Assembly (NCBI GenBank): GCA_018675575.1
Contig: JABGXW010000091.1
Location: 1 to 64,000 of the forward strand
Reading direction: 5' to 3'
DNA: 64,000 bases
Source of the DNA: Bacteriovoracaceae bacterium
GTDB taxonomy: Bacteria; Bdellovibrionota; Bacteriovoracia; Bacteriovoracales; Bacteriovoracaceae
Positions 54,229 through 62,356 of this stretch are shown one piece after another. A program made the position numbers and the translations under genes. Position 1 is the first letter of the stretch; each line of letters opens with the position of its first letter. Under the pieces are notes generated by a model. That model did not search any database and was not told the DNA's origin. It saw only the letters and a program-made list of their open reading frames with translations.

Positions 54229-55729
54229 TATAGTTGTCATAAACCCAGGTGGAAGAAAATTAACTTATCAAGAACTTGATAATAATCTCACCGCAATCGA
54301 GCCTCCAATCTGGGCAGGATTAATAACAACCTACCTACAACTAAAAAATATTAAGACAAGAATTATTGATTCAAACGGTTTAAGAATAAATGAAGAAGAA
54401 ACAATTCAACTGGCACTTAAAGAAAATCCCAAACTGATCGTTATCGTAGCATACGGACATAATCCATCAGCCTCAACTCAAACGATGCCCAGCTCAAGGT
54501 TACTTTTAAATCAAATTAATCAATCTACATACCCAGGAAAAACAATCATTGTCGGTGGGCATCCAGCATCTCTTCCTAAAAAGACCTTATTAGATGAAAA
54601 CGTTGATTTTGTCTGTACAGGAGAAGGCCCCATAAGTATTTTAGAACTTTACTCAGAGTTAGAAAAAAAAGACAATGGATTAGTTTATGATTTTAAAGCA
54701 GTAAGAAGTCTTGCATTTAATGATAATGGAAATATTATAAGAACCGCTCCCGCCCCATTAGTAAAAGATTTAGATAATGAAATGCCGACATTGCCATGGG
54801 ATCAGCTTCCAATGGAAAATTATCTTTGTCATAATTGGCATGCCTTTGGTTTTCAAGATAGAACTCATTATGCCTCGATTTATACAACCTTAGGCTGTCC
54901 ATATCAATGTCATTTTTGTTGTATTCAAGCACCCTTCAAAGATGGTGAATCTCTTATCAATAATGAAAAAGAAATTAATACTTATAGGCGGTGGTCACCA
55001 GACTCCATTCTTAAGCAAATTGATCATCTTGTTCAAACTTATCAAATAAAGCATATAAAAATTGCTGATGAATTATTTGTGCTTAACAAAAATCATGTTC
55101 AAGATATTTGTGAGGGATTAATTGAGCGCCAATATGATTTAAATATTTGGGCCTATTCAAGAATTGACACCATAACTCAAGAACTTGCAGAGTTTCTTTA
55201 TAAAGCTGGCATTAAATGGATTTGTCTCGGAATAGAAACAACAAATCTAAACTCACTTTCTATGGTCAATAAATCAACCGAAAAAAATACATATAAAAAG
55301 TCCATTACCTATTTAAAAAATAATAATATTAATATTATAGGTAATTTCATTTTTGGATTACCCGATGATGATATAACATCGATGACTGAAACATTGAATG
55401 AAGCAATAGATTTAGAGTTTGATTTTGTTAATTTTTATTCTGCCATGGCCTATCCTGGATCAAAACTTTATCAACAAGCAATTGAATTAGAACAACCACT
55501 ACCTGACACTTGGAATGGATTTTCACAACATTCTTTTGACTGCCTCCCCTTAAGCACTAAACATATTTCGGGAAAAGAAGTATTAAGATTTAGAGATCAA
55601 GCTTTTCATCATTTTTTTGAATCACAAAAATATTTACAATATATTGAAAAAAAATTTGGTGAAAATACAAAAAACCATATTATAAACATGGCCCAGAAAA
55701 AATTGAAACGAAAATATACAAATAAATAG
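54221..55729 (+). CDS. B12-binding radical-SAM protein
   Basis: Residues ~25-150 look like a cobalamin-binding Rossmann domain (IVVAYGHN, TIIVGGHPASLP, VDFVCTGEGP). The radical-SAM cluster is GCPYQCHFC, cysteines at 226, 230 and 233. The SAM-barrel half follows (IKHIKIADELF, IKWICLGIET). Relatives C-methylate unreactive carbons or rearrange sugars and lipids. In this sugar locus it could methylate or rearrange a nucleotide sugar, but the substrate is unknown. It is 502 residues. Confidence 0.85.
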   Translation: MNNIVVINPGGRKLTYQELDNNLTAIEPPIWAGLITTYLQLKNIKTRIIDSNGLRINEEETIQLALKENPKLIVIVAYGHNPSASTQTMPSSRLLLNQINQSTYPGKTIIVGGHPASLPKKTLLDENVDFVCTGEGPISILELYSELEKKDNGLVYDFKAVRSLAFNDNGNIIRTAPAPLVKDLDNEMPTLPWDQLPMENYLCHNWHAFGFQDRTHYASIYTTLGCPYQCHFCCIQAPFKDGESLINNEKEINTYRRWSPDSILKQIDHLVQTYQIKHIKIADELFVLNKNHVQDICEGLIERQYDLNIWAYSRIDTITQELAEFLYKAGIKWICLGIETTNLNSLSMVNKSTEKNTYKKSITYLKNNNINIIGNFIFGLPDDDITSMTETLNEAIDLEFDFVNFYSAMAYPGSKLYQQAIELEQPLPDTWNGFSQHSFDCLPLSTKHISGKEVLRFRDQAFHHFFESQKYLQYIEKKFGENTKNHIINMAQKKLKRKYTNK

Positions 55730-55737
55730 GTATAATA

Positions 55738-56286
55738 ATGAAAGTTGAAATTATTGATGAACTTAAAAAAATTACACCTGAGCCATACATCGATGAAAGA
55801 GGTATTTACTTAGAAATCTTCAATAAAAAAGAATTTGCCACTGTTAGCCCCGTAAATTTTATTCAAGATGACTTTTCTAGGTCTAAGAAAGGAGTTTTTC
55901 GTGGTCTACACGGAGATCAAGAGACCTGGAAACTTGTAAGTTGTAGCTATGGGGAAATTATATTACTCGTTTTAAATTGTGACATTGAGTCAGCATCATT
56001 TGGTAAGAGCTATTCATTTCAACTTAATGCTGATCGTTATTGTCAAATTCTCATACCACCCATGTTTGCCAACGGTCATTTCGTAATGAGTGAGCAAGCT
56101 ATTTTTAATTATAAACAATCTACGTATTACGAACAATATAAACAATTTTCAATCAATATCAATTCAGCTCTACTCAACGATCATACTCAAAGTATAAAAC
56201 CCTTAACGCTTTCAAAAAGAGATCAAGATTCAAACTCAATAGATAACCCTGCAAATTTGAAGCTGTATATACAAAACTGCATATAA
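55738..56286 (+). CDS. RmlC-like dTDP-sugar 3,5-epimerase family protein
   Basis: A 182-residue cupin of the dTDP-4-dehydrorhamnose epimerase family. FRGLHGDQETWKLV keeps the catalytic histidine of RmlC. The usual P-x-G-x-A-H-G becomes PPMFANGHFVMS, and NYKQSTYY keeps a conserved tyrosine region. The final aspartate motif of RmlC is not obvious. It could be a 3-epimerase or 3,4-ketoisomerase rather than a true RmlC. It sits in the middle of the sugar operon, nine bases after the radical-SAM gene. Confidence 0.78.
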   Translation: MKVEIIDELKKITPEPYIDERGIYLEIFNKKEFATVSPVNFIQDDFSRSKKGVFRGLHGDQETWKLVSCSYGEIILLVLNCDIESASFGKSYSFQLNADRYCQILIPPMFANGHFVMSEQAIFNYKQSTYYEQYKQFSININSALLNDHTQSIKPLTLSKRDQDSNSIDNPANLKLYIQNCI

Positions 56287-56312
56287 AACTGATAATAAAT
56301 GTAGAGGTTAAA

Positions 56313-57128
56313 ATGATTAAAAATGACCTAGAATCAAAGTGCCTATTCTTACGTAAAAAGATATTAGAAGTTTGTCTAAAGGCCGAAACTGGTCATGTCA
56401 CTTCTTCACTTTCATGTGTGGAAATTTTAGTTACCCTCTACTACAAAGGCTATTTGAACATTAATTCAAAAGATTTAGAAGATGATGAGAGAGATCGTTT
56501 CATCTTAAGTAAGGCCCAGGCCAGTCCTCTACTCTATCTTATTCTCGCAGATCTTGGACTCTATGATATGAAAGAACTTGATCATTTTGCTCAAAAAAAT
56601 GGAATGTTTGGTGTCCATCTACAGCATAGTGTCCCAGGTGTTGAAACAACCGCTGGCGCTTTAGGACATGGGCTTGGATTGGCCGCAGGAATTGCGCTAA
56701 GGGCCAAAATGGATCGTAAGTTATATATGACCTATACATTATTAGGAGATGGTGAACTTTATGAAGGTTCAATCTGGGAAAGTATGATGTTTGCTTCCCA
56801 TAATAATCTCAATAATCTTGTAGGAATTATAGATAGAAATTATCTATGTACGACAGATTTTACAGAAAACTTAGTCGAGTTAGAACCCTTAACGGAAAAA
56901 GTTCAATCATTCGGATGGAACGTTGTTCGAATTGATGGACATAATTTACATGCTATTGATAACGCTCTGAAAAACTTAAGGGCCCGGCCATCAAGAAAGC
57001 CCACTATGCTTATCTGCGATACAGTTAAAGGAAAAGGATTAGATGTCATGAGCTTTAAACCCCTATGTCATGGAGTTCCTCCAAAAGGTGAAGACGCTAA
57101 GAAAGCAAAAAAGCAGTTCTACTTATGA
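56313..57128 (+). CDS. Transketolase, N-terminal subunit
   Basis: The N half of a split transketolase (271 residues). It has CLKAETGHVTSSLSCVEILV, the HSVPGVETTAGALGHGLGLAAG loop, and the thiamine-diphosphate motif GDGELYEGSIWES...IIDRN. Together with the next gene it forms the full thiamine enzyme that moves two-carbon units between sugars. It overlaps the C-terminal gene by four bases (ATGA). Its placement in a nucleotide-sugar operon, not with pentose genes, points to a biosynthetic use. Confidence 0.9.
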   Translation: MIKNDLESKCLFLRKKILEVCLKAETGHVTSSLSCVEILVTLYYKGYLNINSKDLEDDERDRFILSKAQASPLLYLILADLGLYDMKELDHFAQKNGMFGVHLQHSVPGVETTAGALGHGLGLAAGIALRAKMDRKLYMTYTLLGDGELYEGSIWESMMFASHNNLNNLVGIIDRNYLCTTDFTENLVELEPLTEKVQSFGWNVVRIDGHNLHAIDNALKNLRARPSRKPTMLICDTVKGKGLDVMSFKPLCHGVPPKGEDAKKAKKQFYL

Positions 57129-58039
57129 TTACGCAACGAGATTCCTTCTGGAATGAAATATATCAGCAAGCTAAAACAGACAGGGATATTATTATTGTCA
57201 GCGCTGATATGGGTGCTCCTTCTCTGGATAAATTTCGAACTGACTTTCCTGCTCAATTTGTAAATACCGGAATCGCCGAACAAAATGCCATACTCGTTGC
57301 AAGTGGCTTGGCCAAAGAAGGAAAGAAAGTTTTTGTTTATGCCATTGCCTCTTTTTTAACACTCAACTGTATAGAAAAAATAAGAGTTCAAAATGGAATG
57401 ATGAATATCCCCATTAATATTGTTGGAATTGGGGCAGGATTTAGTTATCCAGATTCCGGACCGACTCATCACCTCTCTGAAGACATCGCTATCATGAGAT
57501 CTATTCCAAATATTACGACAATCTCTGTAACGGATCATCATATGTCTAAAAAGTTAGCACAGTCTTATAAAGACTTTGATCATACTCATTATATAAGACT
57601 AGAGAGACAACCAATCGGAGAACTTTATAAAACTTGCGAGGCGGTGAATTTAGACAAAGGTCTTCATGAAATAATTGAAGGACAAGATCATCTCATTATC
57701 TCAAATGGAAATCTTCTTTTTAAATGCAAAGAAATATTAAGAGAGAAAAGCCTTAATTTTGGTTTATGTGATATTTTTCGATATCCACTGAATATAAATG
57801 AACTCGAAAAGGTTGTTAAAAAATATAAAAAGATCACAACGATAGAAGAAACCTTTCTTCCAGGAGGACTAGGATCTTCCATATTAGAAGCCTTAAGTGA
57901 CCTCGGAATTCAAATGGAAGTTAATCGAATTGGACTAGATACAAAGAAAGGATATTGTTATCAGTATGGTGGAAGAGAAGAAATTCATAAGTATTATGGT
58001 ATAGATAAAGATTCTCTTATCTCTAAATTATCTACGTGA
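57125..58039 (+). CDS. Transketolase, C-terminal subunit
   Basis: The C half (304 residues) with the pyrimidine-binding part: FVNTGIAEQNAILVASGLAKEGKKVFVYAIASF and GAGFSYPDSGPTHHLSEDIAIMRSIPN. The last ~120 residues match the transketolase C-terminal domain. It is the last gene of this rightward run; its stop and that of the convergent methyltransferase are two bases apart. The paired halves resemble those of DXS-like or split pentose enzymes, but substrate sites were not read. Confidence 0.9.
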   Translation: MITQRDSFWNEIYQQAKTDRDIIIVSADMGAPSLDKFRTDFPAQFVNTGIAEQNAILVASGLAKEGKKVFVYAIASFLTLNCIEKIRVQNGMMNIPINIVGIGAGFSYPDSGPTHHLSEDIAIMRSIPNITTISVTDHHMSKKLAQSYKDFDHTHYIRLERQPIGELYKTCEAVNLDKGLHEIIEGQDHLIISNGNLLFKCKEILREKSLNFGLCDIFRYPLNINELEKVVKKYKKITTIEETFLPGGLGSSILEALSDLGIQMEVNRIGLDTKKGYCYQYGGREEIHKYYGIDKDSLISKLST

Positions 58040-58041
58040 AA

Positions 58042-58677
58042 TTATTCGAAATATAAAAACTCAAAATCTCCAGTATAACCTGATTCGTTGAAAATCCATT
58101 GCCATGATTCGGGAGATAAAAAACTCTGACAAGTAAGTGCCCAACATTGTAAGTTAAATAATTCGACATCCGATCTAAAGCTTTCTACAGCAATAAATTT
58201 TTCTTTTCCAATCTTTTCTATATCCTTAATGAGTGGATGCAATTTATGAACTGGAAAATTATGTAAAGTCATAATCGATAGAACAAGGTCAAATTCATTC
58301 TCATTATAATTTAGACCATCTTGAACATCATATATCTTAATTTTTTCACCAATTATTGATTTATTTTTAGCATATTCTGAAATATCGAGTCCCTGTACTT
58401 CACAATCTAATATTTTTTTTATTTCATATATCAAATGCCCCATGCCGCAGCCGATATCAAGAACTTTTGAAGTGCTCGTTAATTTGTATTTAGTGATCAA
58501 TTCTTTAGCAGTACTTTCCCATCTTCCATCATAAGAATATCCACCGTACCCAAATCGCCGATCACCATCCCAATACTCTTCTTCATAGAGAGAGGCAATT
58601 TTCATACATTGAACTTTCTCATCATTCATTCTTTCTAAATATTTTCTGGTGGTGGCCTTATGATGATTATTGATCAT
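58042..58677 (-). CDS. Class I SAM-dependent methyltransferase
   Basis: The SAM motif VLDIGCGMGHLIYE and the later VQGLDIS and FDLVLSIMTLHNF give a standard class I fold. The start at 58677 overlaps the WbuC stop by 11 bases, as do two other junctions in this operon; AGAGGATA lies upstream. A farther ATG at 58734 would overlap the cupin gene by 68. Length is 211 residues. It is the last gene of the leftward run and probably methylates a sugar. Confidence 0.83.
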   Translation of the reverse strand: MINNHHKATTRKYLERMNDEKVQCMKIASLYEEEYWDGDRRFGYGGYSYDGRWESTAKELITKYKLTSTSKVLDIGCGMGHLIYEIKKILDCEVQGLDISEYAKNKSIIGEKIKIYDVQDGLNYNENEFDLVLSIMTLHNFPVHKLHPLIKDIEKIGKEKFIAVESFRSDVELFNLQCWALTCQSFLSPESWQWIFNESGYTGDFEFLYFE

Positions 58678-59092
58678 AATATTCAATATCCTCTGACTGG
58701 AAGGGTCCCTGAGCGACTTCATGGAAGATAGCAAACTCTCCCACAGGTACAGTGCTATGCCAACTTCCTTTTTTAATTCTTACAAAACAATGACTTGTTC
58801 CCGGAGTAAGAGTTAATGTCTCCTCTAGTTGATTGGCCTCGTTGAATATTTTAACCATAAGCTCTCCTTCTATAATATGGAGAACTTCATCTTTATTTTT
58901 ATGTCTATGTTGATTATCTTTCTTTAAATATGTACAGATAATCATTTCTTGTAATGGATCTTCAAAGTTTTCATGAAGGTTGTATCGAAAAGTTTTCTTC
59001 TCTAAGAATTTAGCTTTTTCTTTTAGATAATGAATCTTTTCTTTAGTAAGACAGCAATTACATAAGTTTAGAAATTCATATTCAGCTTGCAT
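58667..59092 (-). CDS. WbuC-like cupin metalloprotein
   Basis: A small cupin with HRHKNKDEVLHIIEGEL (metal histidines) and GSWHSTVPVGEFAIFHEV, as in the WbuC family found in O-antigen loci. The ATG at 59092 gives 141 residues and overlaps the DegT stop by 11. A longer frame from 59149 would add a hydrophobic tail unlike the family. The role of WbuC in O-antigen clusters is not settled. Confidence 0.7.
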   Translation of the reverse strand: MQAEYEFLNLCNCCLTKEKIHYLKEKAKFLEKKTFRYNLHENFEDPLQEMIICTYLKKDNQHRHKNKDEVLHIIEGELMVKIFNEANQLEETLTLTPGTSHCFVRIKKGSWHSTVPVGEFAIFHEVAQGPFQSEDIEYYDQ

Positions 59093-60161
59093 AAAACTCT
59101 CTAATATTATTGACAATAGTATCGAGATCGTCTTCAGAAAGTTCCCCATAGAAAGGTAGACTTAACATCTTTCCCAAAAGTCTTGAGGAATTCTCTACAT
59201 CTTTTCTGCAGTCAGAAAAGATCTTATGATCACATATTAAAGGACGATGTTGCACCTGAGTTTCAATATTTCGATCACTTAAAAAAGTCATTAATTCATC
59301 TCGCTTCTCAACAAAAATGACAAACCCATAAGGTGAAAAGTCCTCTTCTAGCTTTAGTGTTGAAATATGCGTAGGTAATTTAGAAACATAAGATAAGTAT
59401 AATTCATATCTTTGTTTTTTAAGATTATGAAAATGAGTTAACTTATTATTTAAAAAAGCAGCTTGGATTGCATCTATTCTAAAGTTTAAACTAGATTCGA
59501 TATTTGTTTCGCGATCAAGCATTCCACAATATCTCAATGTTTTAAGTCGTTGATGGTATGACTGATTATTTGTAATAATAATTCCTGCATCACCAAGAGC
59601 TCCCAATTGCTTCATTGGGTTTAAGCTAATACATCCAATATCGCCCCTGGTTCCACAATATTGTCCATCTATTAAAGTTCCAAAGGCCTGAGATGAATCT
59701 TCAATGATGGGAATATTAAAGGACTTTAATTTTTTAATATCTGCCGGCTGTCCCATATAATCAACAGAGATAATCACCTTTGTGTTTTTACTAATAAGCT
59801 TTTCCACAGATGATGGATCAATTGTTAAGTTATCAAGAATATCGGCAAAGACAAGGGTTAGCCCTAATTCTTTAGGAACGAGGGCCGTTGCAATCCAAGA
59901 AATGGACGGCACAATCACTTCATCCCCCTCGGAAAGATCGAAACATTTCAAGGCCAAGTAAAGAGCATTCGTTCCTGAGCTTACCCCTAGCGCGTGATCT
60001 ATTTGAAGAAAACTAGCGATATTTTCTTCGAAAGAATCTATCTCTTTTCCTCCAATAAATTGACCGTGGTCCATAAATTCAGAGAGAATTTCTAAGTTTC
60101 GATCTTTCTCAGACTGGTTAACGATCTTAAGAGATTTAAATGGAATTAAGTTGGTACGCAA
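59082..60161 (-). CDS. Second DegT-type aminotransferase
   Basis: A PLP sugar aminotransferase of 359 residues. The PLP lysine is in LNPMKQLGALGDAG (K184), with GVSSGTNALYLALKC and IIEDSSQAFG in the usual positions. It is not the same subfamily copy as the DegT at 53 kb; sequence differs throughout. It overlaps the LIC12192-like gene by 26 bases. It likely aminates or dehydrates a second NDP-keto sugar. Confidence 0.88.
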   Translation of the reverse strand: MRTNLIPFKSLKIVNQSEKDRNLEILSEFMDHGQFIGGKEIDSFEENIASFLQIDHALGVSSGTNALYLALKCFDLSEGDEVIVPSISWIATALVPKELGLTLVFADILDNLTIDPSSVEKLISKNTKVIISVDYMGQPADIKKLKSFNIPIIEDSSQAFGTLIDGQYCGTRGDIGCISLNPMKQLGALGDAGIIITNNQSYHQRLKTLRYCGMLDRETNIESSLNFRIDAIQAAFLNNKLTHFHNLKKQRYELYLSYVSKLPTHISTLKLEEDFSPYGFVIFVEKRDELMTFLSDRNIETQVQHRPLICDHKIFSDCRKDVENSSRLLGKMLSLPFYGELSEDDLDTIVNNIREFYAS

Positions 60162-60531
60162 TACTTTCCTCAGTCATAAATTTAATTTTTAAAGTCTTGT
60201 CAAAATCTTCTATATTTTCTTTATTCAATATCAAGCATTCTGCACAAAAGTGGATAGTCAGATCAAACTTTCGAATTAACTGATAAACATCTTGCCTCAG
60301 TTTATTTTCTTTTGGAAACATTCCTAAAGAATAAAAGAAAACATTTCGTTTTGAGTTTAAATTATCAAATAAAACATTATAAGCATTTTCTAAATTAAGC
60401 TCAGTTGCTGAAAGACTAATTTGATAATTATTTTTTTCACCATAATCTTTAATAATTATATTTTGAACACGATGAGAAACAATACCTCCATCAATATTTC
60501 GACTAAATATATATCCGATATTAGTTTCCAC
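60136..60531 (-). CDS. Sporadic carbohydrate cluster protein, LIC12192-like
   Basis: A 131-residue protein matching the pattern I recall for the LIC12192 family: GYIFSRNIDGGIVSHRVQN at the start, then KDYGEKNNY, FFYSLGMFPKE, and TIHFCAECLIL near the end. The family is known only from sporadic surface-sugar clusters such as those of Leptospira; its function is unknown. It overlaps the upstream 2OG oxygenase by 11 bases and the DegT gene by 26, so the three are tightly coupled. The match is from memory of the motif and was not run. Confidence 0.65.
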   Translation of the reverse strand: METNIGYIFSRNIDGGIVSHRVQNIIIKDYGEKNNYQISLSATELNLENAYNVLFDNLNSKRNVFFYSLGMFPKENKLRQDVYQLIRKFDLTIHFCAECLILNKENIEDFDKTLKIKFMTEESIAYQLNSI

Positions 60532-61285
60532 TTTGACTTAGCTCCAAACCAATTTCATTAACAGGCTTCATATTATAAACCTCAAAGAATTCCCCTAATC
60601 CTTTAGTAGAATAAGGGGTAAATAATGATTTAAGTCTAAGATTCATACTTAATCTCGTTTCATTTTCTTCATTTATTTGATTTCCATGAAGGAGAGAGTG
60701 AGAAAATAAAATAGCCTGGCCTTCTTTTAGCTCCGGCCAAATTAAAGATCCTTTTTCTTTATTTGCAATATTATCAATTGAGTATTTTGGATCATTAGCA
60801 ATTAATTGAGAGTACTGAAGAGACTTCTCTTTTGGTAAGAGAAATAGCGATTTACTTTTATAAACATCACAAAATGGAATCCAAAGGACTAATTCGAAGG
60901 GAGAATTTCCGGCCCAAACGTCTGAATGCACAGGCAAGTGTGAGCTCTCATCATGAGGTATTTGTATATTTAAGTTAATATTTTTTTGAATGGCCAACTC
61001 ATTACCAATTAAAGAATCTATCTGATCTTTAGCAGAGTCAATAATTCTCTTTTTTAGATTATCTATTTTATTAAATGATTGAATTAATTTTATTCTCTGC
61101 TTATTCAAGTCTTGATTAGAAATCTGCTCATGAATTTGATTTATATCGATAGGCTGAGTAATTCCATCAAGATTCAAAAGGCTATTTTCAATATTCGTCT
61201 TTAAAAATTGATAATCAGATGAATTTAAATCAAAAATTATATACCAATTTTTTTTGAATAAATTTAAAGATGTTTTTGTATCCAT
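60521..61285 (-). CDS. 2OG-Fe(II) oxygenase of the sporadic carbohydrate cluster type
   Basis: A 254-residue oxygenase. The iron site is HSD at 120-122, with later histidine(s) at ~196/200 (FSHSLLHGN) and an arginine for 2-oxoglutarate (ETRLSMNLRL). It is the first gene of the leftward run and pairs with the LIC12192-like protein, as in similar clusters in other phyla. Together they may oxidise a sugar carbon in one step of the same pathway. The two oxygenases of this locus (with the PhyH gene) are unlike by eye. Confidence 0.72.
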   Translation of the reverse strand: MDTKTSLNLFKKNWYIIFDLNSSDYQFLKTNIENSLLNLDGITQPIDINQIHEQISNQDLNKQRIKLIQSFNKIDNLKKRIIDSAKDQIDSLIGNELAIQKNINLNIQIPHDESSHLPVHSDVWAGNSPFELVLWIPFCDVYKSKSLFLLPKEKSLQYSQLIANDPKYSIDNIANKEKGSLIWPELKEGQAILFSHSLLHGNQINEENETRLSMNLRLKSLFTPYSTKGLGEFFEVYNMKPVNEIGLELSQSGN

Positions 61286-61351
61286 AATGAATCATTTGTA
61301 ATGAATAGTAGTATATAATTATTAAAGTTATTATATGGGAAAGGTGTTAAT

Positions 61352-62356
61352 TTGTCAGAAAAAATGAAGTCAAAAAAAGTCTTGATTACGGGTGGTGCAG
61401 GTTATGTCGGTAGCCGCCTAGTTGAACTCCTTGTTAAAAATAGTTTCAAAGTCATTGTTTACGATACCTTTTGGTATCGCAGTGTATTATCTATGAAGAC
61501 TCAGTTTAATCATTCTATTGAATGTATCTGTGGAGATATTAGAGATTTTCAAAAGTTAGAAAAGGCAATGGCCAATTGCTCATCTATTATCCACTTAGCA
61601 TGTATCTCTAATGATCCAAGTTTTGATTTAAATCCAGATTTAGGTAAGTCCATCAATTTTTCTTGCTTTGAAGAAATAGTGAGATTAAGCGTAAAATCTG
61701 AGATTAAGCAATTTATCTTTGCTTCTTCGTCTAGCGTTTATGGCATAAAAGAAGATCTGAATGTGACAGAAGTTTTACCCAAAGAACCAATCACTGATTA
61801 TTCAAAATTCAAATCTGAATGTGAAGAAATTTTACTCAATTATTCAGATATTAATTTTTGCACAACGATTTTACGACCGGCTACAGTCTGTGGTGTTTCA
61901 AAAAGACAAAGACTTGATGTTATTGTCAACATTTTAACCAATCATGCCATTAGTGATAACGAAATAAATATTTTTAATGGCCCGCAAAAAAGACCTAATA
62001 TTCATATAGATGATATGTGCCAAGCTTATTTAGAAATTTTAAATGCTGATTATAATATTATTAATGGTCAAATTTATAATGTTGGATCTGAAAACTTAAC
62101 GGTCAGTGATATTGCCAATAAAGTCTCTAAGATTACTAAAGTTGATAATATCAATATTGTAGAAAACAATGATCAACGATCATATCATATTTCATCTGAT
62201 AAAATTTTTCAGGCGATTGGATTTAGTCCTAAGAAGACAGTTGAAGATGCGATCTCAGATTTACAAATAGAGTTCAAAAAGAACATCTACACTGACAGTC
62301 TTAATAACGAACTATATTTTAATGTAAAGTTCTTAAGTAATCACAATATATCATGA
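61352..62356 (+). CDS. NAD-dependent sugar epimerase/dehydratase (SDR)
   Basis: An extended SDR enzyme of 334 residues. ITGGAGYVGSRLVELL binds NAD and SSSVYGI with DYSKFKSE gives the YxxxK catalytic pair. RPATVCGVSKRQRLDVIV and KRPNIHIDDMCQAY are typical of nucleotide-sugar epimerases. The start is TTG at 61352, about eight bases after GGAAAGG; ATG at 61364 is the alternative. It opens the third (rightward) run and overlaps the next gene by four bases. Confidence 0.88.
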   Translation: MSEKMKSKKVLITGGAGYVGSRLVELLVKNSFKVIVYDTFWYRSVLSMKTQFNHSIECICGDIRDFQKLEKAMANCSSIIHLACISNDPSFDLNPDLGKSINFSCFEEIVRLSVKSEIKQFIFASSSSVYGIKEDLNVTEVLPKEPITDYSKFKSECEEILLNYSDINFCTTILRPATVCGVSKRQRLDVIVNILTNHAISDNEINIFNGPQKRPNIHIDDMCQAYLEILNADYNIINGQIYNVGSENLTVSDIANKVSKITKVDNINIVENNDQRSYHISSDKIFQAIGFSPKKTVEDAISDLQIEFKKNIYTDSLNNELYFNVKFLSNHNIS

